From Chloroflexota bacterium (GTDB lineage Bacteria > Chloroflexota > Dehalococcoidia > UBA1151), in contig JADFQR010000058.1 in NCBI GenBank assembly GCA_022561735.1, positions 1 through 7,512 on the forward strand: DNA of 7,512 bases, read 5' to 3'. Shown piece after piece: positions 1-5,832 of the stretch. The notes below the pieces were generated by a model. That model searched no databases. It worked only from the letters and a program-made list of their open reading frames with translations, and had not been told where the DNA came from. How positions within the stretch are numbered: position 1 is the stretch's first letter; each line of letters starts with the position of its first letter. The position numbers and the translations under genes are program-made.

Positions 1-1
1 C

Positions 2-595
2 GGCGACTCGGTCCGTGTCGAGAATGTGGGATCGGTCTCTGCACCGATGTCCGCTGCGATCCGTGTAGATGACGCTACATCGGACGTGGATATCGTCACG
101 TCAGTCACGCCATCACAGGTAAGCGCTGGATCACCGGAGACCTTCACATACACGTTGACCGCCACAAACAACGGTGTCGGCACGCTCACGGCGGAATGGT
201 TTGAGCACGCAGTCTCCCGGGACCTTGACTACGACCCCGGTTCCACGAGCGGCATCAGCGCCTCCGACCCGCAGATCAGCCATGACGTGATCAATGACCG
301 TTCGGTGCACAGGTGGGGCGTGAATCCCACGACGATGCTTCCCGGCGTGCCGATCACGTTGTCGTTCACTTTGAGCGGAGCGCTGCTGCCCGGCACCATC
401 TTCGCCGTATCTTCGATGCGCACCGTTGAGGACACGGGGCCGAGCAGCCAGCCAACTGTAAACACCGGCGAGACCGCGCCGGTAACGGCTGTGCGGGCGT
501 TTCACATCAACGCAACCATCAACGGTTGCACGGTAGATATCGACGCCACCCTGGGCTCTACCGGGGTAGAAGTGATCTCCTGGGTGAAGCCCTAA
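2..595 (+). CDS. Secreted DUF11-like beta-sandwich protein, 3' part
   Basis: The reading frame is open to the left edge of the window, so the gene starts upstream and only about the last 197 codons are present. A GTG at 26 is in frame but has no special claim to be the start. The protein is rich in Thr, Ser, Val and Pro and reads like an extracellular beta-sandwich. A segment near codons 38-60 of the fragment (PSQVSAGSPETFTYTLTATN) looks like the DUF11 / conserved-repeat pattern of surface proteins. A later stretch around LPGVPITLSFTLSG repeats the same style. No transmembrane segment, LPxTG motif or sorting signal is visible at the C-terminus, which ends VISWVKP with one nearby Cys (NGCTVDI). 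Its TAA is followed directly by the ATG of the PilO-like gene, so it is co-transcribed with pilus assembly genes and may be a pilus-associated or exported protein. The exact role is not recognised. Confidence 0.75.
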   Translation, partial: GDSVRVENVGSVSAPMSAAIRVDDATSDVDIVTSVTPSQVSAGSPETFTYTLTATNNGVGTLTAEWFEHAVSRDLDYDPGSTSGISASDPQISHDVINDRSVHRWGVNPTTMLPGVPITLSFTLSGALLPGTIFAVSSMRTVEDTGPSSQPTVNTGETAPVTAVRAFHINATINGCTVDIDATLGSTGVEVISWVKP

Positions 596-1291
596 ATGAC
601 AACTTACGCTGATCTAGACCACGCTATGCCGGATCCGACCCTGCGCGAGCAGGTCACCGGGATTTTGCACGCCGTCGTCAAGCGGTTGACGTTGTCGGTG
701 GCGGCCATCATCGCCACGTTGATGCTGTTGGCAATGGCGGGCTTTTACCTGATGAGTGAACGCTCACTGAGCGGGATCACCGAGCAGGTCTCAGACGCTC
801 GCCGGACGTTGACTATTCCCGCTCAGGAGATCCCGCTCCTGGATGAGCAACTCCAGACATGGGAAGCGGTGCTGGCGAGCGCCATTGACGGGCGGATCAA
901 GCCGTCGGCTGACTCGGATTTTGTACAGAGCGTCCTTGACGCAGCGGATCAGACGGGCGTCACCCTCATCACCGCCGCCGCCCAGCGGGACACGGTTGTC
1001 TTTGTAGAAGAGCGCGAGTACGGCGCCATCCCTTACCTGGTTCGCACCAGCGGGGACCTTGCTGAATTGCAGGCCTTCCTCCGTGCTTTTGAGAAGGGCA
1101 ACATCGAAGCGCTGCAAGTTACAACGACAACCGTTTCACGGGACGGCGATACATTCATGCTGACGGTCACGGCGATGGTGCGCAGTGAACTGAATATAAC
1201 GGAGGCCGGTGTGGATCAGACGGACGGCGCACAAGTTGGGGAGACAGACGATTCCGTCTCCGTGAACACCCTCGCGGACACCAACCGATGA
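596..1291 (+). CDS. PilO-like inner-membrane pilus assembly protein
   Basis: This 231-residue protein has a short cytoplasmic N-terminus, one hydrophobic segment at about residues 31-53, then a periplasmic or extracytoplasmic helical stretch (about 56-100) and a small alpha/beta domain (about 104-198). The region around residues 141-196, with YLVRTSGDLAELQAFLRAFE followed by two beta strands, matches the ferredoxin-like core of PilO/GspM proteins in layout. PilO forms heterodimers with PilN and links the cytoplasmic PilM ring to the outer parts of a type IV pilus machine. The acidic tail after residue 199 looks disordered. The ATG directly follows the upstream TAA, with only a weak GGTGA-type ribosome site inside the previous gene. 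The stop overlaps the next start as ATGA, so translation is probably coupled. The family call rests on architecture and context, since PilO sequences diverge strongly. A GspM-like or ComGF-like role is possible. Confidence 0.65.
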   Translation: MTTYADLDHAMPDPTLREQVTGILHAVVKRLTLSVAAIIATLMLLAMAGFYLMSERSLSGITEQVSDARRTLTIPAQEIPLLDEQLQTWEAVLASAIDGRIKPSADSDFVQSVLDAADQTGVTLITAAAQRDTVVFVEEREYGAIPYLVRTSGDLAELQAFLRAFEKGNIEALQVTTTTVSRDGDTFMLTVTAMVRSELNITEAGVDQTDGAQVGETDDSVSVNTLADTNR

Positions 1292-3174
1292 AGTCTGTAC
1301 TGAGGCCCCGCAGGTTATTCCACGGGCGGCTGTTCTCCCGGAGAGTGGGAGGCCGTGTTGACACGCGAGTCCAGGCCAACGCTCGCAAAGGCCGCGTGCA
1401 ACGGCTGGCTGACCGAGTGGGATCGCAAACCCGGCGGGCCGGGCGAGCGTTGTTCTGGCAGGAGACGGGCGGCGTAAGGTCCTCGCTTCCCCGGGAACGA
1501 TCCCAGCGAGGCCCGTTCGGGGAGATCGGTCATCGCACGAGCCGGGGCGCATCGTCCCGCAAGCGAGCCGCGTCCCGCAAGGCCGCGGGCTCTCTCGGCT
1601 CGTTTACGACGATCGCCGTTAATGACCGTTCTATCCGGGTGCTGGTGACGCGTGGAAACAAGGTGCTGCACTGGTCTTCTGGTGACATCCCACGGGGCGT
1701 AGTGGAAGACGGCGCGGTAATAGATAAACCGCGATTTGAGCGTGCGATAATCGCCGTCGTTTCTTCGCTGTACGAGGGCAGCAGGGTGAGGCGACGCCGT
1801 ACCGGGGTCGTCATCTCCGGACGCAACACGGTCCAGGGACGGTTTGTACTGCTGGATCACGGCGAGAAACGGATGGACATCGCTGTAAAAGCGCTGGCCG
1901 GAGAGCGGCTCTCGGTTACCCCGTCTGACGTTCAAATGGACTGGCACGCCCAGGCGCTGGAACCGATCGTGGATGACGATGAGCCGGTGCGTTCCTCGTC
2001 ACGTGATGAATCTGACAATGACCCCGGGGAGCCGTTTGAGGTGTACGCCCTCGGGATATTCCGCAACGTGCTCGAAACGAATCTTCGCCCCATCAAAGAG
2101 ACCGGCATGATGCCCGTCGCCGTGGCGCCAAAGGCTCTGGCCCTGGCTGCGGCCGTACATGAAAAAATGGCGATGATCGTCGATGTTGAGTTGGACTCCG
2201 TGTCGGCAATTGTGGTCAGAGACGGCCTGCCAGAAGTCGTCCGGGATATGCACTTCAGCGAGAAGCTGGACGATGAACAGTGGGGGCGCGCCCTTTCGGC
2301 ACACGTTGAACGCGCCGTCGAATTCCATGACATTCTCAATCCCCAGGCCACGATCCTGGCGGAGACGCCCGTCTTCGTCACCGGCCGAGGCCCGGATGTG
2401 GAGCGTGTGACGGCGGCGCTCGTCAAGCGTCGCTACAACGTAGTGCAGCTCCCGGCCGGGGTCGACGCACCGGGTGATTTTCCGTTCGATGAGATGGCGG
2501 CTAACGTCGGCATGGCCGTGCTCCGCGGGCGGAAACTCTGGCAGCGCCGCAAGGCGCAGGATGTTGAACGGCCGGACCTGCGATTTTTGCCGGCCGCCTA
2601 TGAGCCGCGGACCCTGCCCGTCAAGCCAATCGCTGCCGGGGCGGCTGCGGCGGTCTTCGCACTGGGCCTGGCCGTTGGCTATGGCGAGGTGTCAGACGTT
2701 CGCAGCAGGACCGGCGACGCCCACGCGCAACTCGCGAGCCTGGAGCGTCGCATCGATCAACGCGTCAGCAAGCTGCGTCAACAGGTTCGCATTGAGACGC
2801 AGGTCTCCAGGGTCAGGGTTGAGGCCGAGGCCGTACTTGCTGCATCGGGGGCGATTCGGAACAATGAGGCCGGGTTCTCAGATTCCCTGGACTCCATCAT
2901 CAGCCGGGTTCCTGCCGGCGTGTCCCTGGATGAAGTGGACGACGATGGCTTGATGGTGACCGTCCGAGCCACATCGCGATCCTACGACCTGTTGCTCGAC
3001 TTCACGCGGCAGATGGAAGCGGCCTCGGAGTTCACGAAAACCCGGGTCACCTCGATCGGCGACAAGGGACCTGGCTCCAGCCCAATTCTGGCGCTCCTCG
3101 GCATAGACGACGGTGCGGACCCGGGCGAGGAGATAGATTTTGCCCCCTCGCTGGAGCTTGAAATGACCAGGTAA
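1288..3174 (+). CDS. PilM-PilN fusion protein with Arg-rich N-terminal tail
   Basis: This 628-residue protein has three parts. Residues 1-100 carry 28 Arg/Lys against 5 Asp/Glu and look disordered. Residues about 105-415 form a PilM-like actin/ASKHA fold: the opening FTTIAVNDRSIRVLVTRGNK and the following SGDIPRGVVEDGAVIDKPRF match the PilM pattern of a first strand pair and then 'lP.G.v.dG.I.d'. The second lobe has VDVELDSVSAIVVRDG (298-313) and VTGRGPDVERVTAALVKR (364-381). Residues about 430-600 are PilN-like: DLRFLPAAYEPR resembles the PilN INLLP motif, followed by a membrane segment (about 446-465), a coiled coil (about 470-518) and a small alpha/beta domain. PilM normally binds the INLLP peptide of PilN; here both are in one chain. 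The start ATG overlaps the PilO-like stop by 4 bases and has no ribosome site, so coupling is likely. The phosphate-binding loops look degenerate. Confidence 0.78.
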   Translation: MKSVLRPRRLFHGRLFSRRVGGRVDTRVQANARKGRVQRLADRVGSQTRRAGRALFWQETGGVRSSLPRERSQRGPFGEIGHRTSRGASSRKRAASRKAAGSLGSFTTIAVNDRSIRVLVTRGNKVLHWSSGDIPRGVVEDGAVIDKPRFERAIIAVVSSLYEGSRVRRRRTGVVISGRNTVQGRFVLLDHGEKRMDIAVKALAGERLSVTPSDVQMDWHAQALEPIVDDDEPVRSSSRDESDNDPGEPFEVYALGIFRNVLETNLRPIKETGMMPVAVAPKALALAAAVHEKMAMIVDVELDSVSAIVVRDGLPEVVRDMHFSEKLDDEQWGRALSAHVERAVEFHDILNPQATILAETPVFVTGRGPDVERVTAALVKRRYNVVQLPAGVDAPGDFPFDEMAANVGMAVLRGRKLWQRRKAQDVERPDLRFLPAAYEPRTLPVKPIAAGAAAAVFALGLAVGYGEVSDVRSRTGDAHAQLASLERRIDQRVSKLRQQVRIETQVSRVRVEAEAVLAASGAIRNNEAGFSDSLDSIISRVPAGVSLDEVDDDGLMVTVRATSRSYDLLLDFTRQMEAASEFTKTRVTSIGDKGPGSSPILALLGIDDGADPGEEIDFAPSLELEMTR

Positions 3175-3189
3175 ATCCGGGGCGATTCA

Positions 3190-3220
3190 GGCCGGAGTAC
3201 CGCTTTGTAGCGGAGGCCGG
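3190..3220 (+). terminator. Weak hairpin after the pilus operon
   Basis: A perfect 5-base stem, CCGCT (3200-3204) with AGCGG (3209-3213), closes a TTGT loop. Outer CCGG blocks (3192-3195 and 3217-3220) can add four pairs across a small internal loop. It begins 15 bases after the PilM-PilN stop codon. No T-run follows, so it is at best a factor-assisted terminator or a 3'-end-stabilising structure. The call is by position and pairing only. Confidence 0.3.
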
Positions 3221-3463
3221 ACCCGGACGGGCGTGCAGGGCCTCCACCGGCACAAAACACCCTGTGAATTTCATTGCATAGTCGCATACAGGTGTGAGAA
3301 CGCCGGGCAGGGCAGATCACGACCGGCGTTACTCGGCCGAATACGGTTCCCTGTGAGCGCAGCGAGAAGCATTGCCGGGCCGCCGCGGGTGGAGCTTTAC
3401 CGGTTGCCGCGTATCAGGTCAGTGGCGCTATGCGGGCCGGCATATCCCGGAACCCGGGCGCGT

Positions 3464-3469
3464 TAGACT
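3464..3469 (+). promoter_or_regulatory. -10 element of a probable leaderless promoter
   Basis: TAGACT (4 of 6 matches to TATAAT, and fitting TANNNT) lies exactly six bases before the ATG of the metallo-hydrolase gene. This would place transcription start on the A of the start codon. There is no purine-rich ribosome site between 3450 and 3475, which supports a leaderless message. No good -35 hexamer is seen 16-18 bases upstream, so the call depends on the -10 geometry alone. Confidence 0.45.
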
Positions 3470-3475
3470 GCGCGA

Positions 3476-4198
3476 ATGGAGAACGAAAATCCCGGCGGCG
3501 CGCCCACGGTAACCGTCACGTACATCGGCCACGCGGCGTTCCTGTGGACAGCCCCGGACGGCGCCAGGGTGGTCGTTGACCCTTACCAGGATCCCGAGGG
3601 ACGGCCGGCATGGTTCGAACACGACTTTCCGCACATCATGGCGGACCTGGTGGTGTCAACCCACGACCATTTTGACCATAACGCGGTAGATCGCGTCGCC
3701 GGGTCTCCGGCGGTGCTGGCCGGCCCGGGCGCGTTCGAGACGCCCGGCATCCGCGTGACGGCCGTCCCGGAAGTGCATGCCGGAAAGTGGGTTATGCCCA
3801 ACAGCCTGGTGGTGGTGGAGTCCGCCGGCGTGAAGTTCGTCCACTGCGGAGACAACCGGGCTGATGTGTCGCCTGAGGCGCGTTACGGCGTCGGCGCGGC
3901 CGATGTCGTGATGGTGCCGGTGGATGATTCCCTGCACCTGCTGAGCCGGGAAGAGGTGTGGCGGTTGGCGATGACCTTCTCGCCGCGCGTTGTCGTGCCG
4001 ATGCACTACCTGCTCCCGGGAGTGGTCGCTCCGGCCAGTACCCTGCTCGGCATAGAAGGCTGGCTGGCGTCCCTGCCGGACGATGTTCTCGTCCGAAGGC
4101 TGCCGAAGCAAGAGGCGGTGTTCAGCGTATCGAACCTGCCCGCGTCCGGCCGGACACCCCGCGGCCCGGAGGTCTGGGTGTTTCCGGACCCATCCTGA
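3476..4198 (+). CDS. Metallo-beta-lactamase-fold hydrolase (UlaG/UPF0173-like)
   Basis: This 240-residue soluble protein is a single metallo-beta-lactamase domain of the Lactamase_B_3 type. It opens with VTYIGHAAFLW (about residues 14-24), then the metal motif THDHFDHN (62-69, giving His63, His65, Asp67 and His68), a further His101 in VPEVHAGKW, Asp126 in HCGDNR, and His177 in VVPMHY. That is a full set of ligands for a two-metal site, so the enzyme is probably active. Relatives include UlaG-type lactonases and UPF0173 hydrolases, whose substrates are often unknown, so none is proposed. The length is normal for the group (about 210-250). No signal peptide is seen, so it is cytoplasmic. The chosen ATG is supported by the -10-like element six bases upstream and by the position of the first strand. 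The gene stands alone and runs toward the minus-strand operon. Confidence 0.88.
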   Translation: MENENPGGAPTVTVTYIGHAAFLWTAPDGARVVVDPYQDPEGRPAWFEHDFPHIMADLVVSTHDHFDHNAVDRVAGSPAVLAGPGAFETPGIRVTAVPEVHAGKWVMPNSLVVVESAGVKFVHCGDNRADVSPEARYGVGAADVVMVPVDDSLHLLSREEVWRLAMTFSPRVVVPMHYLLPGVVAPASTLLGIEGWLASLPDDVLVRRLPKQEAVFSVSNLPASGRTPRGPEVWVFPDPS

Positions 4199-4247
4199 AC
4201 ACGGGCAGGCGGCTCGTCACCCTGGCTCGGCCGCATCGGTAACGACC

Positions 4248-4281
4248 GGGCGATGGCCGTCTGTCTGCCCGGCCATCACCC
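4248..4281 (+). terminator. Hairpin between convergent genes
   Basis: GATGGCC (4252-4258) pairs perfectly with GGCCATC (4271-4277) around a 12-base loop. Three more G-C pairs (GGG 4248-4250 with CCC 4279-4281) lie beyond one C/A mismatch. It sits in the 191-base gap between two converging genes, about 50 bases past the hydrolase stop and about 110 past the DinB-like stop. Such a stem could act on both strands. Neither side has a T-run, so intrinsic termination would be weak. A smaller stem TCTC/GAGA lies at 4305-4315. Nothing else was recognised in 4199-4389. Confidence 0.4.
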
Positions 4282-4389
4282 CATCGTGATCGACACCCGG
4301 CCCGTCTCTTAGAGAACAGTTGGCCTGGCGCGTCACGACTGCTCCCTGCCGATGCCAGCCCGCGGCTCGAACGTGTTCAGGGCATGGGT

Positions 4390-4962
4390 TCAGGCGGACC
4401 AGCCCGGGTCGCGCCCGGACAGGCCAAGCGCTCGCTCGAACGCGTTTGCGTCCGCTGGAACCTGGACTTCCGGCCCGAAAGCGCCGCGTTCACGGGAATC
4501 TTTGTTGCAAATCTGTTGCGCGACAACGAGGCTCGCCGCGGCCAGCTCGTCGGAAATCTGGAACTCCTGCCCCGTAGCCTTCGCAAAGTCCCAGCCGTGG
4601 ACAAGTGTCTCGAACATTGTGATGGAACCGGCCATCTGGGCCGGCATCTCGCCGGGGCCGAACTTCGTCGTTCCTTCAAACGCTCCGGGCGTGCCCCACG
4701 CATCCGCAAGTTTTGAGCCGAGATCGGCGAGCGCTGCGGCGGGGTTGCTGCCGAGCAGATCCGGTGACGAGTCGCCGGCCGGGCCGCCCTCTTTCCGGCC
4801 CGCGAGCGCCGAACCGGCGTAAAAACCGGCCACGTGGCCGGCAAGGCCGTGCACGTCAAAGTCGGCGCAGGGAGTGATATTCGAACGGACGCCGGCCGAC
4901 AGTCCGGCCGTCACCTTTCCTGTTGCCGCCACCGCCTCGGTGATGAGTTGTGCTGTTTCCAT
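4390..4962 (-). CDS. DinB-fold mycothiol-isomerase-like protein (TIGR03086-like)
   Basis: This 190-residue protein has the layout of the TIGR03086/MDMPI N-terminal group of the DinB superfamily, a four-helix bundle. Visible marks are FDVHGLAGHVAGFYAG (residues 35-50), MFETLVHGWDFAKATG (116-131), AFGPEVQVP (161-169) and the ending GRDPGWSA. His43 plus Glu118-x3-His122 reproduce the metal ligand pattern known from mycothiol-dependent maleylpyruvate isomerase, so a metal site is likely intact. The family includes thiol-dependent transferases and many uncharacterised members, and the substrate here is unknown. The ATG at 4962 is chosen because GGAGG lies seven bases upstream. An in-frame ATG at 5025 would add 21 residues but has no ribosome site, and the longer open frame reaching 5391 is antisense noise over the SRPBCC gene. 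It is the third gene of an operon led by an ArsR repressor, 80 bases after the SRPBCC stop. Confidence 0.85.
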   Translation of the reverse strand: METAQLITEAVAATGKVTAGLSAGVRSNITPCADFDVHGLAGHVAGFYAGSALAGRKEGGPAGDSSPDLLGSNPAAALADLGSKLADAWGTPGAFEGTTKFGPGEMPAQMAGSITMFETLVHGWDFAKATGQEFQISDELAAASLVVAQQICNKDSRERGAFGPEVQVPADANAFERALGLSGRDPGWSA

Positions 4963-4969
4963 CTGTATT

Positions 4970-4974
4970 CCTCC
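4970..4974 (-). promoter_or_regulatory. Ribosome binding site fixing the DinB-like start
   Basis: GGAGG on the minus strand (CCTCC on the + strand) lies seven bases before the ATG at 4962. It decides that start against longer in-frame alternatives at 5025 and 5391. Confidence 0.8.
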
Positions 4975-5002
4975 AACATTCCTGAGATCGCCCATCCCGT
5001 TT

Positions 5003-5034
5003 CCGGGCGGCGAGTCTAATTTCATGGCCGCCGG
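5003..5034 (-). repeat. GC-rich inverted repeat in the operon gap
   Basis: CCGGGCGGC (5003-5011) can pair with GCCGCCGG (5027-5034), eight pairs with one bulged G, around a loop of about 15 bases. It lies in the 80-base gap between the SRPBCC stop and the DinB-like start, upstream of the DinB ribosome site. It could be an internal processing or attenuation hairpin that lets the third gene be expressed at a different level. There is no T-run in the minus direction, so a true terminator is unlikely. Confidence 0.3.
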
Positions 5035-5042
5035 TGAGCGTT

Positions 5043-5489
5043 TTACCCCTCGGCGAAGGCGTCCGGTCCAGGGTCGCCGCCGATCGCAGCGAGTCCAAGG
5101 CGGGCCATGTAGTGATCCCAGCCCATCGTGTGCTGCTCCACGGCGTCTTCCGGCAGTCCGGTGTGGGTCATGGTCAGCATCGTGCCGTCGCCGTCCGGCA
5201 CAAGATCGTAACTGACCGTGGTAGAGCCTGCCCCGATAACCTGGCCGTCCCCTTCCCAGCCAAAGGTGTACACGAGCCGCGTCGGCGGCGTGACCTCCAG
5301 GTATTCGCCGCGCATCACCACGCCGTCGCGAATCACGACGCGGTGCATACCTCCGGGCTTGACGTCCACGGCCACGTGCTGTCCCAGCCACATTGCGAGC
5401 TTCGCCGGGTCGGTCAGGAACGAGAACACCGTTTCCGGCCGCGCCTCGATCTTGATCCGTTGCTCAATCCGAGTCGTGTCGGTCGTCAT
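5043..5489 (-). CDS. SRPBCC / AHSA1-like domain protein
   Basis: This 148-residue protein is a single START-like (SRPBCC) domain of the AHSA1 branch. IEQRIKIEARPETVFSFLTD (residues 8-27) is the first strand and helix. AMWLGQ (32-37), VKPGGMHRVVIRDG (43-56), GEYLEVTPPTRLVYTF (61-76), the strand STTVSYDLVPDGDGTMLTMTH (about 89-109) and a final helix (about 112-133) follow in the usual order and length. The fold makes a deep hydrophobic pocket, and members bind or act on small lipophilic ligands. No catalytic residue set identifies a reaction. It starts 4 bases inside the ArsR gene (ATGA overlap) with GGAGG six bases upstream of its ATG. The ArsR plus SRPBCC pair is a common bacterial arrangement, usually read as a repressor controlling its own small operon. 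The inducer is unknown. Confidence 0.9.
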   Translation of the reverse strand: MTTDTTRIEQRIKIEARPETVFSFLTDPAKLAMWLGQHVAVDVKPGGMHRVVIRDGVVMRGEYLEVTPPTRLVYTFGWEGDGQVIGAGSTTVSYDLVPDGDGTMLTMTHTGLPEDAVEQHTMGWDHYMARLGLAAIGGDPGPDAFAEG

Positions 5490-5797
5490 ACGCGCTGCCT
5501 CCGCTCTTCCTGCTCAGCGACCCGTTTCAGACCCTGCAACCGGCCGGACCAGAAAGTCTCAAGGTATTCACGGACCTCCCGCAGTCCCTCGCGACGCGCC
5601 CTGTAAATACGGCGAGTTCCATCACGCCGCTCCTCGAGCAGACCGGCGTCCTTGAGCACCTTCAGGTGCTGAGAGATCGCCGAGCGTGTCACATCGAAAT
5701 ACGCAGCGATCTCGCCGGCCGCCTTTTCGCCGTCCCGGACAATGTTCAGGATGGCGCGACGGCGTGGTTCAGCGAGAGCGTGCAGTGCGGTGTCCAC
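5486..5797 (-). CDS. ArsR-family winged-helix repressor without metal-site cysteines
   Basis: This 103-residue protein is a complete ArsR/SmtB-type winged helix. ALAEPRRRAILNIV (residues 7-20) is the first helix. EIAAYFDVTRSAISQHLKVL (29-48) is the helix-turn-helix with recognition helix SAISQHLK. LLEERRDGTRRIYRAR (53-68) is the wing. A basic helix follows to the C-terminus. There is no cysteine anywhere, so the classic arsenic or zinc sensing motif is absent. It belongs with the SdpR/PagR-like members that sense other signals. The GTG at 5797 is chosen because it puts the conserved first helix at the normal distance and lies six bases after a -10 element. An ATG two bases upstream (5799) is out of frame. 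The gene leads an operon with the SRPBCC and DinB-like genes and very probably represses it through the palindrome in its own promoter. Confidence 0.92.
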   Translation of the reverse strand: MDTALHALAEPRRRAILNIVRDGEKAAGEIAAYFDVTRSAISQHLKVLKDAGLLEERRDGTRRIYRARREGLREVREYLETFWSGRLQGLKRVAEQEERRQRV

Positions 5798-5803
5798 ATG
5801 GCT

Positions 5804-5832
5804 ATTTAAGCTAACACTAACGTTAGTGTCAA
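5804..5832 (-). promoter_or_regulatory. Promoter of the arsR operon (leaderless)
   Basis: On the minus strand a perfect -35 TTGACA (5832-5827) is followed by a 17-base spacer and the -10-like TTAAAT (5809-5804), 4 of 6 to consensus. Six bases then separate the -10 from the GTG at 5797, so transcription should begin at or within a base or two of the start codon. There is no ribosome site in those six bases. The spacer is almost filled by the palindrome listed next. Confidence 0.75.
5814..5829. promoter_or_regulatory. Perfect 16-base palindrome, likely ArsR operator
   Basis: ACACTAACGTTAGTGT reads the same on both strands. It covers most of the -35/-10 spacer of the arsR promoter and the last three bases of TTGACA, so a dimer bound here would block RNA polymerase. 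Extra half-site-like CTAAC copies flank it (5811-5815 and 5833-5837, beside the inner one at 5817-5821), which may allow a second dimer. Position and symmetry fit autorepression by the adjacent ArsR protein. The same site lies about 100 bases upstream of the divergent dioxygenase gene. Confidence 0.75.

Larger units (their letters stand above)
3175..3475. other. Intergenic gap between pilus operon and hydrolase gene
   Basis: This 301-base stretch contains the hairpin at 3190-3220 and the -10-like element at 3464-3469 described separately. An open frame on the + strand (3233-3466, 77 codons) has no ribosome site, no recognisable domain, and an Arg/Pro/Cys composition typical of GC-rich noise, so it is not called. 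A lower-GC patch at about 3262-3300 has no convincing -35/-10 pair. No RNA gene was recognised. Confidence 0.5.

Noticed and set aside
26..28. GTG at 26 as the true start of the first gene
   Set aside because: The frame stays open to the window edge with sensible protein-like residues (GDSVRVEN), and no ribosome site precedes 26.
1315..1947. A 210-codon minus-strand open frame opposite the PilM-PilN gene
   Set aside because: Antisense to a frame with strong PilM pattern; contains no coherent domain. I considered whether it could explain the Arg-rich tail region, but the + frame is continuous and coupled to the upstream gene.
3233..3466. A 77-codon + strand open frame in the gap before the hydrolase gene
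   Set aside because: No ribosome site, no domain, composition typical of GC-rich noise; its stop overlaps the probable promoter of the next gene.
4320..4822. Overlapping + strand open frames opposite the DinB-like gene
   Set aside because: They are antisense to a gene with clear family motifs and show no recognisable fold or ribosome site.
4390..5391. A 333-codon minus-strand open frame reaching up to 5391
   Set aside because: Only its C-terminal 190 residues look like protein. The front part is Arg/Gly/His-rich noise in another frame over the SRPBCC gene, and a GGAGG site fixes the start at 4962.
5797..5799. ATG at 5799 as the arsR start
   Set aside because: It is out of frame with the repressor. 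The overlapping GTG at 5797 is in frame.
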